A stretch of DNA of 64,000 nucleotides from Lucinisca nassula. Taxonomy: Eukaryota > Mollusca > Bivalvia > Lucinida > Lucinidae. Both the position numbers and the translations under genes were made by a program. The stretch spans positions 150,039,092 through 150,103,091 of the forward strand of contig OY757011.1 of assembly GCA_963580285.1 (NCBI GenBank), given 5' to 3'. Under the pieces are notes generated by a model. The model saw only the letters and a list, made by a program, of their open reading frames with translations. It did not search any database and was not told the origin of the DNA. This document shows positions 43,701 through 55,789 of this stretch, in pieces. Position 1 is the stretch's first letter. The number at the start of each line of letters is the position of its first letter.

Positions 43701-43844
43701 AACCTTATGCAGCCTTTCGTCCTACCTAATGATCCTTCTCATGAAATTTGATCAAGACTGACCGTGGGGTATTAGAGATATACTAATTTGAAATTGTTTA
43801 CGGACGCACGCACGCACGACGGACAAAAAGTGATCACAAAAGCT
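40790..43844 (+). mobile_element. Helentron-like element, family A' (165-bp core)
   Basis: The head CAAGAGGGCCCAATGGCCCT is followed by ATATCGCTCACCTG. The core has about 16 units of 165 bp (CATTTGGACCCCAGGGGCAT, GATTGGCAGGAATTATGTAG, TCTAAGCTCTGGGCCCTGTG, TTCCATTATGAGTCTATGGG). Spacing of 165 was measured at 42261-42426 and 42923-43088. The end has CGGACGCACGCACGCACGAC and GTGATCACAAAAGCT but lacks the terminal hairpin. A SINE remnant sits in the first unit. It stops about 95 bp from the mrpl12 exon. Confidence 0.85.
40896..41055 (+). mobile_element. SINE-like element, partial copy
   Basis: Contains CCCTACTGGTTTTATTGGGC, GACAGGGCTTGAGATG and AGTGTTGACGGGGATG. It lies within the first core unit of the surrounding element and lacks the head. 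Confidence 0.75.
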
Positions 43845-43939
43845 TAGCAGTTAACAATTTATCAGTCAATACCATGGTGCCATAATCCTCATCTGACGCT
43901 ATTGATACATTAAAAAGTCTCTTTAGTTAGCACACCAAC

Positions 43940-44008
43940 CTTTTGTATAGCTGCAGAAGGGACAGCTCCCATTGCCATCACTGGGGCATCCTGTATATTT
44001 AATGTTTT
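43940..44008 (-). CDS. mrpl12: Mitochondrial ribosomal protein L12, upstream exon
   Basis: A 69-bp exon encoding KTLNIQDAPVMAMGAVPSAA followed by IQK. It corresponds to the hinge after the N-terminal dimerisation domain: human MRPL12 has KTLKIQD then a Gly/Ala/Met-rich linker. The acceptor is ATATTTCAG|AAA and the donor AAG|GTTGGT. It is phase 0 at both ends and reads directly into EEAEEEAAPV of the exon at 36092. Exons for the mitochondrial transit peptide and N-terminal helices were searched for to the right and not found, so they should lie beyond 64000. Confidence 0.9.
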
Positions 44009-44099
44009 CTGAAATATGAAAGAAGTGTATAATGTGAGAAATAAAAGCATCGCTAACACTGCATGATACCCAACCACCGCAGGCCAATATGGTTCCTTT

Positions 44100-44683
44100 G
44101 CCACAATAGGCTTCCTTTAGTGTTCTATACATCTGTAAAATTTCATAAAGGCATTCCATATAGCAAAGGAGCTATAGACCAAAAACCATTTTAACATATA
44201 TCAAGAGCAGATAACATAAGAACCAGAATTGGCAGAGTGACTGTACATGGTCATAATATGCTTCCTTTAGTGTTTATATACATCTGTAAAAAAGTTCTTA
44301 AAGATATTTCATATAGCAAAGGAGAAAAAGACCAAAAACATTTATCACATCCATTCAGTGCAGATCACTCAAGAATGGTCCTTGACCATAATATGCTTTC
44401 TTTAGTGGTCTATATATCTGTAAAGTTTCATCCATATATTCCATAACGTAAAGGAATAAGAGTCCAAAAACTTTTTAATGGGAATTGTTAATTACCATGA
44501 CTCTGCCAAATTTTAACAGATTTTGCTCAATAACAATCCGAAACATGCTTCCTTTCTGTGATGATTCATCCAAATATTCCATAAAGTTAATGAATAACAG
44601 CCCAAAATCATTTGTCAACAGCCATAATTCTGTCATATGTCTAGCGCATTTTGCCCATTAACAATTGCAAATAGGCTTCCTTT
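44100..44683. repeat. Tandem repeat of about 150 bp, 4 diverged copies
   Basis: Units contain AATATGCTTCCTTTAGTG, ACATCTGTAAA, ATATTCCATA, GCAAAGGAG and a CCAAAAAC block. Copies lie near 44095, 44255, 44390 and 44540. Confidence 0.65.
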
Positions 44684-46140
44684 TTATGCCCCCACATCGA
44701 ATTATGCCAGGGGCATATAGTTTTTCGGTTTTCCGTACATGCGTTCGTGGGTATGCGCGTAACAATGTACGTCTATCTGTAAGAATGTGTGTACGTACGT
44801 AATCCTGCTAGACTAAGGTTAAGGTATTTGTACAAGGTAGAACCTGTACTAATATTTTCCAAACTATGTGTTGGATTTGGTTCGTATTTGGTATGATGAT
44901 TGATATAGGGCCAGCATTTTATTCAGCAGTACCCCCTCAATGCCCATGACCTCAAGGTCAAGGTCAGGGACTTAGATTTTTTTAATGTTAAAGATTTAGG
45001 TTAAGTTATATGTACCAGGTAGAACCTTATTATTTAAGAGCTCGTGTCTTCCAAACCAACTGATGGCTTTGGTTCATATTTGGTATAATGATAGATATAT
45101 GTCCAAAGTTTTATTCAGCAATACCCCACCCATACCCATGACCTCAAGGTCAAGGACATAGGATTTTTTAATTTTTAAGTCCCAGGTTAGGGTATTTGTA
45201 CCAGGTGGAACCTGAGCTCATATTTCCAAAGCTTGCAATGAATGTGGTTACTATTTGGTATGCTGATAGATATAGGTCCAAAGTTTTATTCAGCAATACC
45301 CCCACCATACCCATGGCCTCAAGGTCAAGGTCACGGATTTAGAATTTTTAATGTTTAAGATTCGGGTTAAGGTATTTGTGTCAGATAGAACCTCAACTTT
45401 TATGATTTATTTGGTTCATATTTGGTTTGATGATAGATACAGCTCCAAAGTTTTATTCAGTAATACCCCACTCATGCCTGTGACTTCAAGGTCAAGGTCT
45501 CAGATTTAATTTTCTTAACATTATTATTTAAGAGTTCATATCTTGAAAACCATATGATGGATTGGGTTTATGTTTGATATGATAATAGGTACAGGTCCAA
45601 CGTGACATACAGCAATACCCCACCTAAGCAAGTGACCTCAAGTTCAAGGTCAGAGAAAGAAATTTTAGATTGAAAGTATGTTAAGAGCTTATATTTTCCA
45701 AACCATATAATGGATTTGCTTCATATGTGGTATGGTGATAGTTACAGGTCAAAAGTTTAATTCAGCCATACCACCACCCCTGATGTCAAGGTCAAGGTCA
45801 CAGACTTGGAGATTTTTGATGTTCAAGGTTTTTAGAGCTCATATTTTCCAAACCATATAATGGATTTGCTTCATATTTGGAATGATGATGGGTCTAAAGT
45901 TTCATTCAGACATTACCCCGCCTTTGCCCCAGGGCCTCAAGGTCAAGGACTTAGAAATTTTTAATGGTGAAGTTTTAAGAACTATTATTTTCCAAACTAT
46001 TTGATGGATAGGGTTGATATTTGGTATGAGTATAGTTATTTTTCAAAGGCTTCATCGGCGATACCCCCACCTATGCCAATGACCTCACGGACACTTTTCC
46101 AGGCAAGTTATGCTGTGAGAGCTGTTGTTGCAACATGATT
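44684..46140 (-). mobile_element. Tandem-core element with ATGCCCCC hairpin end
   Basis: Starts TTTTTATGCCCCCACATCGA ... GGGGCATATAG, the reverse of the GGGGGCATAAAAA terminus at 16614. About eight diverged units follow with ATTTTCCAAACCATATGATG, TTTGGTATGATGATAGATA, AGTTTTATTCAGCAATACCC and ACCTCAAGGTCAAGGTCA. It runs into the homopolymer at 46142; no far end was found. Confidence 0.65.
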
Positions 46141-46141
46141 G

Positions 46142-46159
46142 TTTTTTTTTTTTTTTTTT

Positions 46160-46190
<31 letters not shown>

Positions 46191-46193
46191 GGG
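46142..46193. repeat. Homopolymer junction T28-G24
   Basis: Twenty-eight T followed directly by twenty-four G, then AGGAGGGGTGGG. Both tracts are the longest of their kind in the window. The length may not be reliable in sequencing or assembly. Confidence 0.9.
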
Positions 46194-46447
46194 AGGAGGG
46201 GTGGGTGAGATGGCCAGCATCAATATCTGGCAGTAATAAATAGATCAAATCATGAGCATGTAGCATAAGTGATTTGTCTACCTAAAACTGGCCGACACCT
46301 GTGATATATTACTCAACAAATCATATAATGGAGCTGATCTATTTCGATTATACACTAAAAATTATTTCCTTCCAAATGTTACAACCTTTCGCCGTTGTCA
46401 GACAAAAGTCCTGCACCAAGACTATTGGCTGCATCACACACATTTGT

Positions 46448-46709
46448 TGCCGGCCTTGGAAGCTCAGTCGGATGCGCGTCTGACTGGTGATCAGGAGGGC
46501 AGAGGTTCAAAGCCTGCCGGGGTTGGCAACATTCTTTTGTAGAGACTGATCATGAAATCTTTTCTACGGTCATTCTCTCCCTTCTGCTGGTTCAAGAAGG
46601 GCAGTTCTCAGTTTCTGGCGAAAGAATGTGCACTGTGGTTAACCGCTTATGTATAAGCATGCCCAGGAAAAGTGTGAATAGGTAAACTTACCGGCCCATA
46701 AATAAACAA
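46448..46709 (+). mobile_element. tRNA-derived SINE with 15-bp duplication
   Basis: The head TGCCGGCCTTGGAAGCTCAG contains an A box (AGCTCAGTCGG) and the B-box-like GAGGTTCAAAGCC. The body is shared with 39570-39928 (CAACATTCTTTTGTAGAGAC, CAGTTTCTGGCGAAAGAATG, GCCCAGGAAAAGTGTGAATA). The tail is AAATAAACAA. It is flanked by ATCACACACATTTGT (46433-46447) and ATCACACAGATTTGT (46710-46724), one mismatch. Confidence 0.9.
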
Positions 46710-46724
46710 ATCACACAGATTTGT

Positions 46725-47021
46725 GTCTTTTTGAAATTTCATTTCGATTCGAGAAAATAATGTTTCACCATTTATCGCCAAAGAATCCATTTCAAAATTT
46801 GGGGTGTCTGGTAATGTTATCTATAAAAAAAATTATTGGAAATTGGCTGATTTTTTTTTGCAAACAGTGTAAGCTGATCAGACCCCACAGAATGAGATGT
46901 CTGATACTGCTCTTCACTGTTAGCCAATACATCGTTTTAGTGGGTTTTCCGCATAAAATGAAGAATGAGATATCAAAGCAAATATTTGACTTTGATGGGT
47001 AAAACAATGCCTTTGCAAAAA
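46725..47021. other. Intron sequence, no feature recognised
   Basis: A 93-residue open frame on the plus strand shows no family resemblance. Nothing else was recognised. Confidence 0.3.
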
Positions 47022-48310
47022 CAAGAGGGCCATGATGGCCCTGGGTCGCTCACCTGATCCATAGAGTAACAAGTGGGCCCCGGGCCGGGCCATTATTGAC
47101 CCCAGGGCTATAATGTGCATAATGTTGAGGAAGGTCTAAAAAGCTTCATACCAAATATCAACAAAGGCTATAATTTGAACAATGGCAAAGGTCCACTAGA
47201 TGAAGCTACACACCAAATATCAAAGACATGTGCCTTGCAGTTTCAGATAAGAAGTGTTTTTTTTTAAAGATATTCCCCACATATGCCTATTTAAAACCAA
47301 ATGGTCCCGGGGCGGGGGCATTTTTGGCCTCACGGCTATAATATAAACAATCTTGATAGAGGTCCCCTAGATGAAGCTTCACCAGATATCAAAGACCTGG
47401 GCCCCTGCTGTTTCAGAGAAGACGATTTTCAAAGCTTATCTCTATATAAGTCTATGTAAAACCAAAGGGCCCCAAGGCGGGGGCATTTGTGGCCCGAGGG
47501 CTATAATTTGAACAATCTTGGCAGAGGTCTACTAGATGAAGCTTCATACCAAATATCAAAGACATGGGCCTTGTAGTTTCAGAGAAAAAGATTTTTAAAG
47601 ATTTTCCCTATATAAGCCCATGTAAAACCAAAGGGCCCCGGGGTGGAGGCATTTTTGGCCCCAGCATTATACATGTAATTTGAACAATCTTGGTAGGGGT
47701 CCACTAGATGAAGCTTCATACAAAATATCAAAGACCTTGGCCTTGCATTTTCAGAGAATAAGATTTTTAAAGATTTTCCCTATATAAGCCCATGTAAAAC
47801 CAAAGGGCCCCAGGTCGGGGGCATTTTTGGCCCCAGCACTATAATTTGAACAATCTTGGTAGGGGACCACTAGATGAAGCTTCATACCAAATATCAAAGA
47901 CCTGGGCCTTGTGGTTTCAGAGAAGAAGATTTTTAAAGATTTTCTCTATATCATCCTATGTAAAATCAAAGGGACCCTGTAAGGGGGCATTTTTAACCCC
48001 AGCACTATAATTTGAACAATCCTGGTAGGGGTCCACTAGGTGAAGCTTCATACCAAATATCAAAGACCTTGGCCTTGTGGTTTCAGAGAAGAAGATTTTT
48101 TAAGTCTTTGGTGGAAAAAATCTATTTTTGGTCCCTGTGACCTTGATGTGCAGCAGACCAGAACCATTTGAACAACTTTGAAAGAGGACCATCCAAGGAA
48201 CACTCCTGTGAAGTTTGGTCAAAATCTGATCAGTGGTTTAGGAGGAGATGTCGTTTGAAGAAATTGTTTACGCACGGATGACAGACAAAAAGTGATCCTA
48301 CTATAAAACA
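47022..48310 (+). mobile_element. Helentron-like element, family A, concatemer head 1
   Basis: Head CAAGAGGGCCATGATGGCCC; about six 166-bp units; ends GACAAAAAGTGATCCTACTA without microsatellite or terminal hairpin; then a new head at 48311. Confidence 0.85.
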
Positions 48311-49603
48311 CAAGAGGGCCACGATGGCCCTGGGTCGCTCACCTGATCCATAGAGTAACAAGTGGGCCCCGGGGAGGGCCATTATTGACCGTCTAGTTAT
48401 AATGTGCATAATGTTGAGGGAGGTCTAAAAAGGTGAAGCTTCATACCAAATACCAACAAAGGCAATAATTTGTACAATCTTGGCAAAGGTCCACTAGATG
48501 AAGCGACACACCAAATATCAAAGACCTGAGCCTTGCGGTTTCAGAGAAGAAGATTTTTTAAAGATATTCCCTCAATAAGCCTATGTAAAACCAAATGGCC
48601 CCGGAGCGGGGGCATTTTTGGCTTCAGGGCTATAATTTAAACAATCTTGATAAAGGTTCACTAGATGAAGCTTCATACCAAATATCAAAGACCTGGGCCT
48701 TGCTGTTTCAGAGAAGAAGATTTTCAAAGATTATCTCTATATAAGTCGATGTAAAACCAAAGGGCCCGGGCAGGGGCATTTGTGGCCCGAGGGCTATAAT
48801 TTGTTCAATTTTGGTAGAGGTCGACTAGATGAAGCTCAATACCAAATATCAAAGACATGGCCATGCAGTTTCAGACAAGAAATTTTTTAAAGATTCCGCT
48901 ATATAAGTCTATGTAAAACCATAGGGTCTCGGGGCGGGAGCATTTTTGGTCCCAGGGCTATAATTTGAACAATCTTGATAGAGGTCCAATAGATGAAATT
49001 TCACACCAAATATCAAAGACCTAGGCCTTGCGGTTTCATAGTAGAAGATTTTTAAAGATTTTTCCTATATAAGTTTATGTAAAACCATTTTTGGCCCCAG
49101 CACTATAATTTGAACAATCTTGGTAGGGGTCCACTAGATGAAGCTTCATACCAAATATCAAAGACCTGGGCCTTGCGGTTTCAGAGAAGAAGATTTTTTA
49201 AAGATTTTCCCTATAAAAGCCTATGTAAAACCAAAGGGCCCCAGGGCGGAGGCATTTTTGGCCCCAGCACTATAAGGAGGCATTTTTGGCCCCAGCACTA
49301 TAATTTGAACAATCTTGGTAGGGGTCCACTAGATGAAGCTTCCTACCAAATATCAAAGACCTGGGCCTTGCGGTTTCAGAGAAGAAGATTTTTAAAGTTT
49401 ACGGCGAAAAAAATCTATTTTTGGCTCCTGTGTCCTATATGTGCAACAAACCGGAACCATTTGAACAACTTTGAAGGGGGTCCCCCTAAGGATCATTCCT
49501 GTTAAGTTTGGTCAAAATCTGGTCAGTGGTTTAGGAGGAGATGTCGTTTGAATAAATTGTTTACGCACGGATGAAAGACAAAAAGTGATCCTAATATAAA
49601 ACA
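48311..49603 (+). mobile_element. Helentron-like element, family A, concatemer head 2
   Basis: Head CAAGAGGGCCACGATGGCCC; about six units; ends GACAAAAAGTGATCCTAATA; then head 3 at 49604. Confidence 0.85.
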
Positions 49604-52122
49604 CAAGAGGGCCATGATGGCCCTGGATCGCTCACCTGATCCATAGTGTAACAAGTGGGCCCCAGAGAGGGCCATTATTGGCCCCAGGGCTTTAATGTGC
49701 ATAATGTTGAGGGAGGTCTTAAAGGTGAAGCTTCATACCAAACATCAACAAAGGCTATAATTTGAACAATCTTGGCAAAGGTCCACTAGATGAAGCTACA
49801 CATCAAATATCAAAGACCTGGGCCTTGCGGTTTCAGAGAAGAAGATTTTTTTAAAGATATTCCCTACATAAGCCTATGCAAAACCAAATGGCCCAAGGGC
49901 TATATAAATCTATGTAAAACCAAAGGGCCCCGGGGTGGGGGCATTTGAGGCCCCAGGGCTATAATTTGAACAATCTTGGTAGAGGTCCATTAGATGAAGC
50001 TTCATTCCAAATTTCAAAGTCCTGGGCCTTGTGGTTTCAGAGAAGAAGATTTTTAAACCAAAGGGCCCCAGGGCGGGGCCACTTTTGGCCCCAGCACTAT
50101 AATTTGAATCATCTTGGTAGGGGTCCTTTAGAAGAAGCTTCATACCAAATATAAAAGACCTAGGACTTGTGGTTTCAGAGAAGAAGATTTTTAAAGATTT
50201 TCCCTATATAAGTCTATGTAAAACCAAAAGGCCCCGGTGCAGGGGCATTTTTGGCCCAAGGGCTATAATCTGATAATTTGAACAATCTTGGTAGGGGTCC
50301 ACTAGATGAAGCTTCATACCAAATATCAAAGACCTGGGCCTTGTGGTTTCAGAGAAGAAGATTTTTAAAGATTTTCCCCATATAAGCCTATGGAAAAACA
50401 AAGGGCCCCGGGTCGGGGACATTTTTGGCCTCAGCACTATAATTTGAATAATCTTGTTAGGGGTGCTTTAGATGAAGCTTCATACCAAATATAAAAGACC
50501 TAGGTCTTGTGGTTTCAGAGAAGAATTTCCCTATATAAGTCTACATAAAACCAAAGGACCCCGGGGCGGGGACATTTTTGGCCCAAGGGCTATAATTTGA
50601 ACAATCTTGGTAGAGGTCCATTAGATGAAGCTTCATTCTAAATATCAAAGTCCTGGGCCTTGCGGTTTCAGAGAAGAAGATTTTTAAAGATTTTGCCTAT
50701 ATAAGCCTATGTAAAACCAAAGGGCCCCAGGACGGAGGCATTTTTGCCCAAGCACTATGATTTGAACAATCTTGGTAGGGGTCCACTAGATGAAGCTTCA
50801 TACCAAATATCAAAGTCCTGGGCCTTGTGGTTTCAGAGAAGAAGATTTTTAAATATTTTCCCTATACAAGCCTATGTAAAACCAAAGGGCCCCGTGGCGG
50901 GGGGCATTTTTGGCCCCAGCACTATAATTTGAACAATCTTGGTAGGGGTCCATTAGATGAAGCTTCATACCAAATATCAAAGACCTGGGCCTTGTGGTTT
51001 CAGAGAAGAAGATTTTTAAAGATTTTCCCTATATACGCCAATGTAAAACCAAAGGGCCCACCGGCGGGGGCATTTTTTGTCCCAGCACTATACTTTGAAC
51101 AATCTTGGTAGGGGTCCACTAGATGAAGCTTCATACCAAATATCAAAGTCCTGGGCCTTGTGGTTTCAGAGGAGAAGATTTTTAAAGATTTTCCCTAAAT
51201 AAGCCTATGTAAAACCAAAGGGCCCCGGGGCGGGGGCATTTTTGGCCCCAGCACTATAATTTGAACAATCTTGGTAGGGGTCCACTAGATGAAGCTCCAT
51301 ACCAAATATCAAAGACCTGGGCCTTGTGGTTTCAGAGAAGAAGATTTTTTAAGATTTTCCCTATATAAGCCAATGTAAAACCAAAGGGCCCCGTGGCGGG
51401 GGCATTTTTTGTCCCAGCACTATAATTTGAACAATCTTGGTAGGGGTCCACTAGATGAAGCTTCATACCAAATATCAAAGACCTGGGCCTTGTGGTTTCA
51501 GAGAAGAAGATTTTTTAAGATTTTCCCTATATAAGCCAATGTAAAACCAAAGGGCCCCGTGGCGGGGGCATTTTTTGTCCCAGCACTATAATTTGAACAA
51601 TCTTGGTAGGGGTCCACTAGATGAAGCTTCATACCAAATATCAAAGTCCTGGGCCTTGTGGTTTCAGAGAAGAAGATTTTTAAAGATTTTCCCTATATAA
51701 GCCTATGTAAAACCAAAGGGCCCCGGGGCGGGGGCATTTTTGGCCCCAGCACTATAATTTGAACAATCTTGGTTGGGGTCCACTAGATGAAGCTTCATAC
51801 CAAATATCAAAGACCTGGGCCTTGTGGTTTCAGAGAAGAAAATTTTTTAAGTTTTTGGTGAAAAAATCTATTTTTGACTCCTGTGACCTAGATGTGCAAC
51901 GGACAGGAACCATTTGAACAACTTTGAAAGGGGACCACCTGAGGATCATTCCTGTGAAGTTTGGTCAAAATCCGATCAGTGGTTTAGGAGGAGATGTTGT
52001 TTAAAGAAATTGTTTACGGACGCACGGACGGACGGACGCACGGACGGACGCACGCACGCACGACGGACGACGGACAAAAAGTGATCCCAAAAGCTCACCT
52101 CGTCACTACGTGACGGTGAGCT
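49604..52122 (+). mobile_element. Helentron-like element, family A, concatemer head 3 with full end
   Basis: Head CAAGAGGGCCATGATGGCCC. About twelve units are very regular from 50960 (AGCTTCATAC at 50961, 51127, 51293, 51459, 51625, 51791, exactly 166 bp each). CGGACGGACGCACGGACG and the hairpin CTCGTCACTACGTGACGGTG follow, with AGCT at 52119-52122. Confidence 0.88.
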
Positions 52123-52128
52123 AAAAAA

Positions 52129-53548
52129 CAAGAGGGCCCAGAGGGCCCTGAATCGCTCACCTGACAATTAGTGTCTCCAGTACATTCTAGGCCCAAGGGC
52201 TATAATTTGAACAAACTTTGTTATGGTCCACTAGATGAAGCTTCATTCCAAACATCAAAGACCCGGGCCTTCTGGTTTCAGACAAGAAAATTTTAAAGGT
52301 TTTCCCTATATAAGCCTATGAAAACCAAAGGGTCCCAGAATGGGGCCATTTTTGGCCCCAGGGCTATAATTTGAACAATCTTGAAAGAGGTCCACTAGAT
52401 GAAGCTCCACAACAAATACCAAAGATCTGGGCCTTGTGGGTTCAGAGAAGAAGATTTTAAAGATTTTCCATGTATAAGCCTACATAAAACCGAAGGCCCC
52501 AGGGGTGGGGGGTGGGGGCATTTTTGGCCCCAGGGCTATGATTTGAACAATCTTGGTAGAGGTCCATTACATTAAGCTTCACACCAAATATCAATGACCT
52601 GGGCCTTGCGGTTTCAGAGAAGAAAAGTTTTAAAGATTTCCCCTACATAAGCTTAGGTTAAACAAAAGGCCCCCTGGGCGGGGGCATTTTTGGCCCCAGG
52701 GCTATACTTTGAACAATCTTGGTAGAGGTCTACTAGGTGAAGCTTCATACCGAATATCAAAGACCTGGGCCTTGTGGTTTCAGAGAAGAAGATTTTTAAA
52801 GGTTTCCCTATATAAGGCTATGAAAAACCAAAGGGTCCAAGGGTGGGGCCATTTTCGGCCCCAGGGCTATAATTTGCACAATCTTGAAAGAGGTCCACTA
52901 GATGTAGCTTCACACCAAATATCAAAGATCTGGGCCTTGTGGTTTCAGAGAAGAAGATTTTTAAAGATTTTCCCTGTATAAGCCTATGTAAAACCAAAGG
53001 CCCCTGGGGCGGGGACATTTTTGGCCCCAAGGCTATAATTTGAACAATCTTAGTTAAGGTCCACCAGGTGAAGCTTCACACCAAATATTAAAGACCTGGG
53101 CCTTGTGGTTTCAGAGAAGAAGATTTTTTAATGATTTTCCCTATATAAGCCTATGTAAAACCATAGGCCCCCGGGGCGGGGGCATTTTGGCCCCCAGGGC
53201 TATAATTGGAACAATCTTGGTAGAGGTCCACTAGATGAAGCTTCATACCAAATATCAAAGACCTGGGCCTTGTGGTTTCAGAGAAGAAGATTTTTTAAGT
53301 TTTTGGTGAAAAAAATCTATTTTTGGCTCCTGTGACCTAGATGTGCAACGGACAGGAACCATTTGAACAACTTTGAAAGGGGACCACCTGAGGATCATTC
53401 CTGTGAAGTTTGGTCAAAATCCGATCAGTGGTTTAGGAGGAGATGTTGTTTAAAGAAATTGTTTACGGACGCACGGACGGACGCACGCACGCACGACGGA
53501 CAAAAAGTAATCCCAAAAGCTCACCTCGTCACTACGTGACGGTGAGCT
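52129..53548 (+). mobile_element. Helentron-like element, family A'', copy 1
   Basis: Head CAAGAGGGCCCAGAGGGCCC then TGAATCGCTCACCTGA. Units of about 160 bp; post-core and ACGG microsatellite; complete hairpin end. Only six A bases separate it from the previous element and six from the next. Confidence 0.86.
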
Positions 53549-53554
53549 AAAAAA

Positions 53555-54752
53555 CAAGAGGGCCCAGAGGGCCCTGAATCGCTCACCTGAGAATTAGTGT
53601 CTCCAGTACTTTCTAGGCCCAAGGGCTATAATTTGAACAAACTTTGTTATGGTCCACTAGATGAAGCTTCATTCCAAACATCAAAGATCTGGGCCTTCTG
53701 GTTTCAGACAAGAAAATTTTAAAGGTTTTCCCTATATAAGCCTATGAAAACCAAAGGGTCCCAGAATGGGGCCATTTTTGGCCCCAGGGCTATAATTTGA
53801 ACAATCTTGAAAGAGGTCCACTAGATGAAGCTCCACAACAAATACCAAAGATCTGGGCCTTGTGGATTCAGAGAAGAAGATTTTAAAGATTTTCCATGTA
53901 TAAGCCTACATAAAACCGAAGGCCCCAGGGGTGGGGGGTGGGGGGCATTTTTGGCCCCAGGGCTATGATTTGAACAATCTTGGTAGAGGTCCATTACATT
54001 AAGCTTCACACCAAATATCAATGACCTGGGCCTTGCGGTTTCAGAGAAGAAAAGTTTTAAAGATTTCCCCTACATAAGCTTAGGTAAAACCAAAGGCCCC
54101 CTGGGCGGGGGCATTTTTGGCCCCAGGGCTATAATTTGAACAATCTTGGTAGAGGTCTACTAGGTGAAGCTTCATACCGAATATCAAAGACCTGGGCCTT
54201 GTGGTTTCAGAGAAGAAGATTTTTAAAGGTTTCCCTATATAAGGCTATGAAAAACCAAAGGGTCCAAGGGTGGGGCCATTTTCGGCCCCAGGGCTATAAT
54301 TTGCACAATCTTGAAAGAGGTCCACTAGATGTAGCTTCACACCAAATATCAAAGATCTGGGCCTTGTGGTTTCAGAGAAGAAGATTTTTAAAGATTTTCC
54401 CTGTATAAGCCTATGTAAAACCAAAGGCCCCCGGGGCGGGGACATTTTTGGCCCCAAGGCTATAATTTGAACAATCTTAGTTAAGGTCCACCAGGTGAAG
54501 CTTCACACCAAATATTAAAGACCTGGGCCTTGTGGTTTCAGAGAAGAAGATTTTTTAATGATTTTCCCTATATAAGCCTATGTAAAACCATAGGCCCCCG
54601 GGGCGGGGGCATTTTGGCCCCCAGGGCTATAATTGGAACAATCTTGGTAGAGGTCTACTAGATGAAGCTTCACACCAAATAACAAAGATCTGGGCCTTTC
54701 GGTTTCAGAGAAGAAGATTTTTAAAGATTTTCCCTGTAAAATCCTATGTAAC
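53555..54752 (+). mobile_element. Helentron-like element, family A'', copy 2, truncated
   Basis: Nearly identical to copy 1 at an offset of about 1427 bp, down to a shared 90-residue frame at 52709 and 54136. It ends within a core unit at TTTTCCCTGTAAAATCC, where sequence starting AACTAGAGCCAGTG (a head-like word) follows. Confidence 0.86.
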
Positions 54753-54965
54753 TAGAGCCAGTGTTTATGCCCCCAACTGCTTGACCCTAACACTGCTTGA
54801 CCCTAACACTGCTTGTCCCTAAAAGTAATTGAGATGTCTTTTTTTATTTGGCTGCAATGCTGAAATTTTAGAAGGAAAAACTGAAGTTATTAAGGTCATT
54901 TATTTATCACCCCATACCAGTGTTTTAAGTTACAGGACATAGCTCATACAGTTTTAGAGATACAG
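54753..54965. other. Short spacer with CTAGAG head-like start
   Basis: Begins AACTAGAGCCAGTGTTTATG, with GCTTGACCCTAACACT repeated. It may be a fragment of another helitron-like element. Not resolved. Confidence 0.3.
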
Positions 54966-55775
54966 TCAAAGTAGAAGTAAAACAAAGATCAGGAATCGAT
55001 ACAATTAACTTACTCCACCCATAAAAGACACCAAAGGGAAAGAAATACAAACATTAAGCGACCAGACCATAATGGAAACCTAAACAAAGGAAGGCCATAA
55101 GGACAGTTACTTTCCCACAAAATGGCCATATGGCCATCCAAAATTAAAAGACACAAGTGATACACACAGTAAGTAACAAACAACAACATAAATAAATCGC
55201 CACAGAAGAGTCGCCTTGGAACGGTCAGTGGAAGATTTCCACTGGGGGGCTTAAATCGATTTTACGTGGCCACAATCCTCGCCCATACTTCCGTCGCGAT
55301 TTAGACAAATAATTTGTTCAGTCCGCACGAAGGCCTCCTAATTCATCAGTGCAACATCTCCGTGAACACAAAAATCAAAGAACCACAGAGGTGAGACAAC
55401 GGTGAGGACTCGACAGCAAGAAACCACAGAAATGCTGGAGCAAAAGAAAACCAACAGTTAGACTCCGATGGGCCCGACCAGAGACAGAGCATCAGGCACC
55501 AACCAACATTACCTTGAATTAGATCTCTCTAATTCTCAATAAGCCTTTACGTTGGAGCCGTCATAGAATCTGAGGCCTGACCCACCGGTGTGCAATTAAA
55601 GAGGGAAGCAAAGTTGCTAACCGTGATTGGGTTAACTACCATGCATGCAGTCTGTCGTATAATATCCATGTTGTACCCAATCTTTTTATATCGAAGAATG
55701 ATTTTACGAAATTGGGTGCTGAAGTCATTGCGGTTATATATTTTTCTGAATTTATATACTAAGTCACCATATACA
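54966..55775 (-). mobile_element. Penelope-like element, 5'-truncated copy 2
   Basis: The 3' noncoding region and last codons of the Penelope-like gene, nearly identical to 27888-28675. The minus-strand frame resumes at YGDLVYKFRKI and ends with a stop at 55547-55549. It is truncated at 55775, where the 150-bp array begins. The frame within the fragment looks open. Confidence 0.85.
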
Positions 55776-55789
55776 AACCTGTCTTAGTG

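Noticed and set aside
49110..51111. Open frames of 60-130 residues across the 166-bp arrays (both strands)
   Set aside because: All are translations of the repeat unit (for example FQRRRFLK and its reverse FFSETTRP). They shift with unit boundaries and show no coding constraint.
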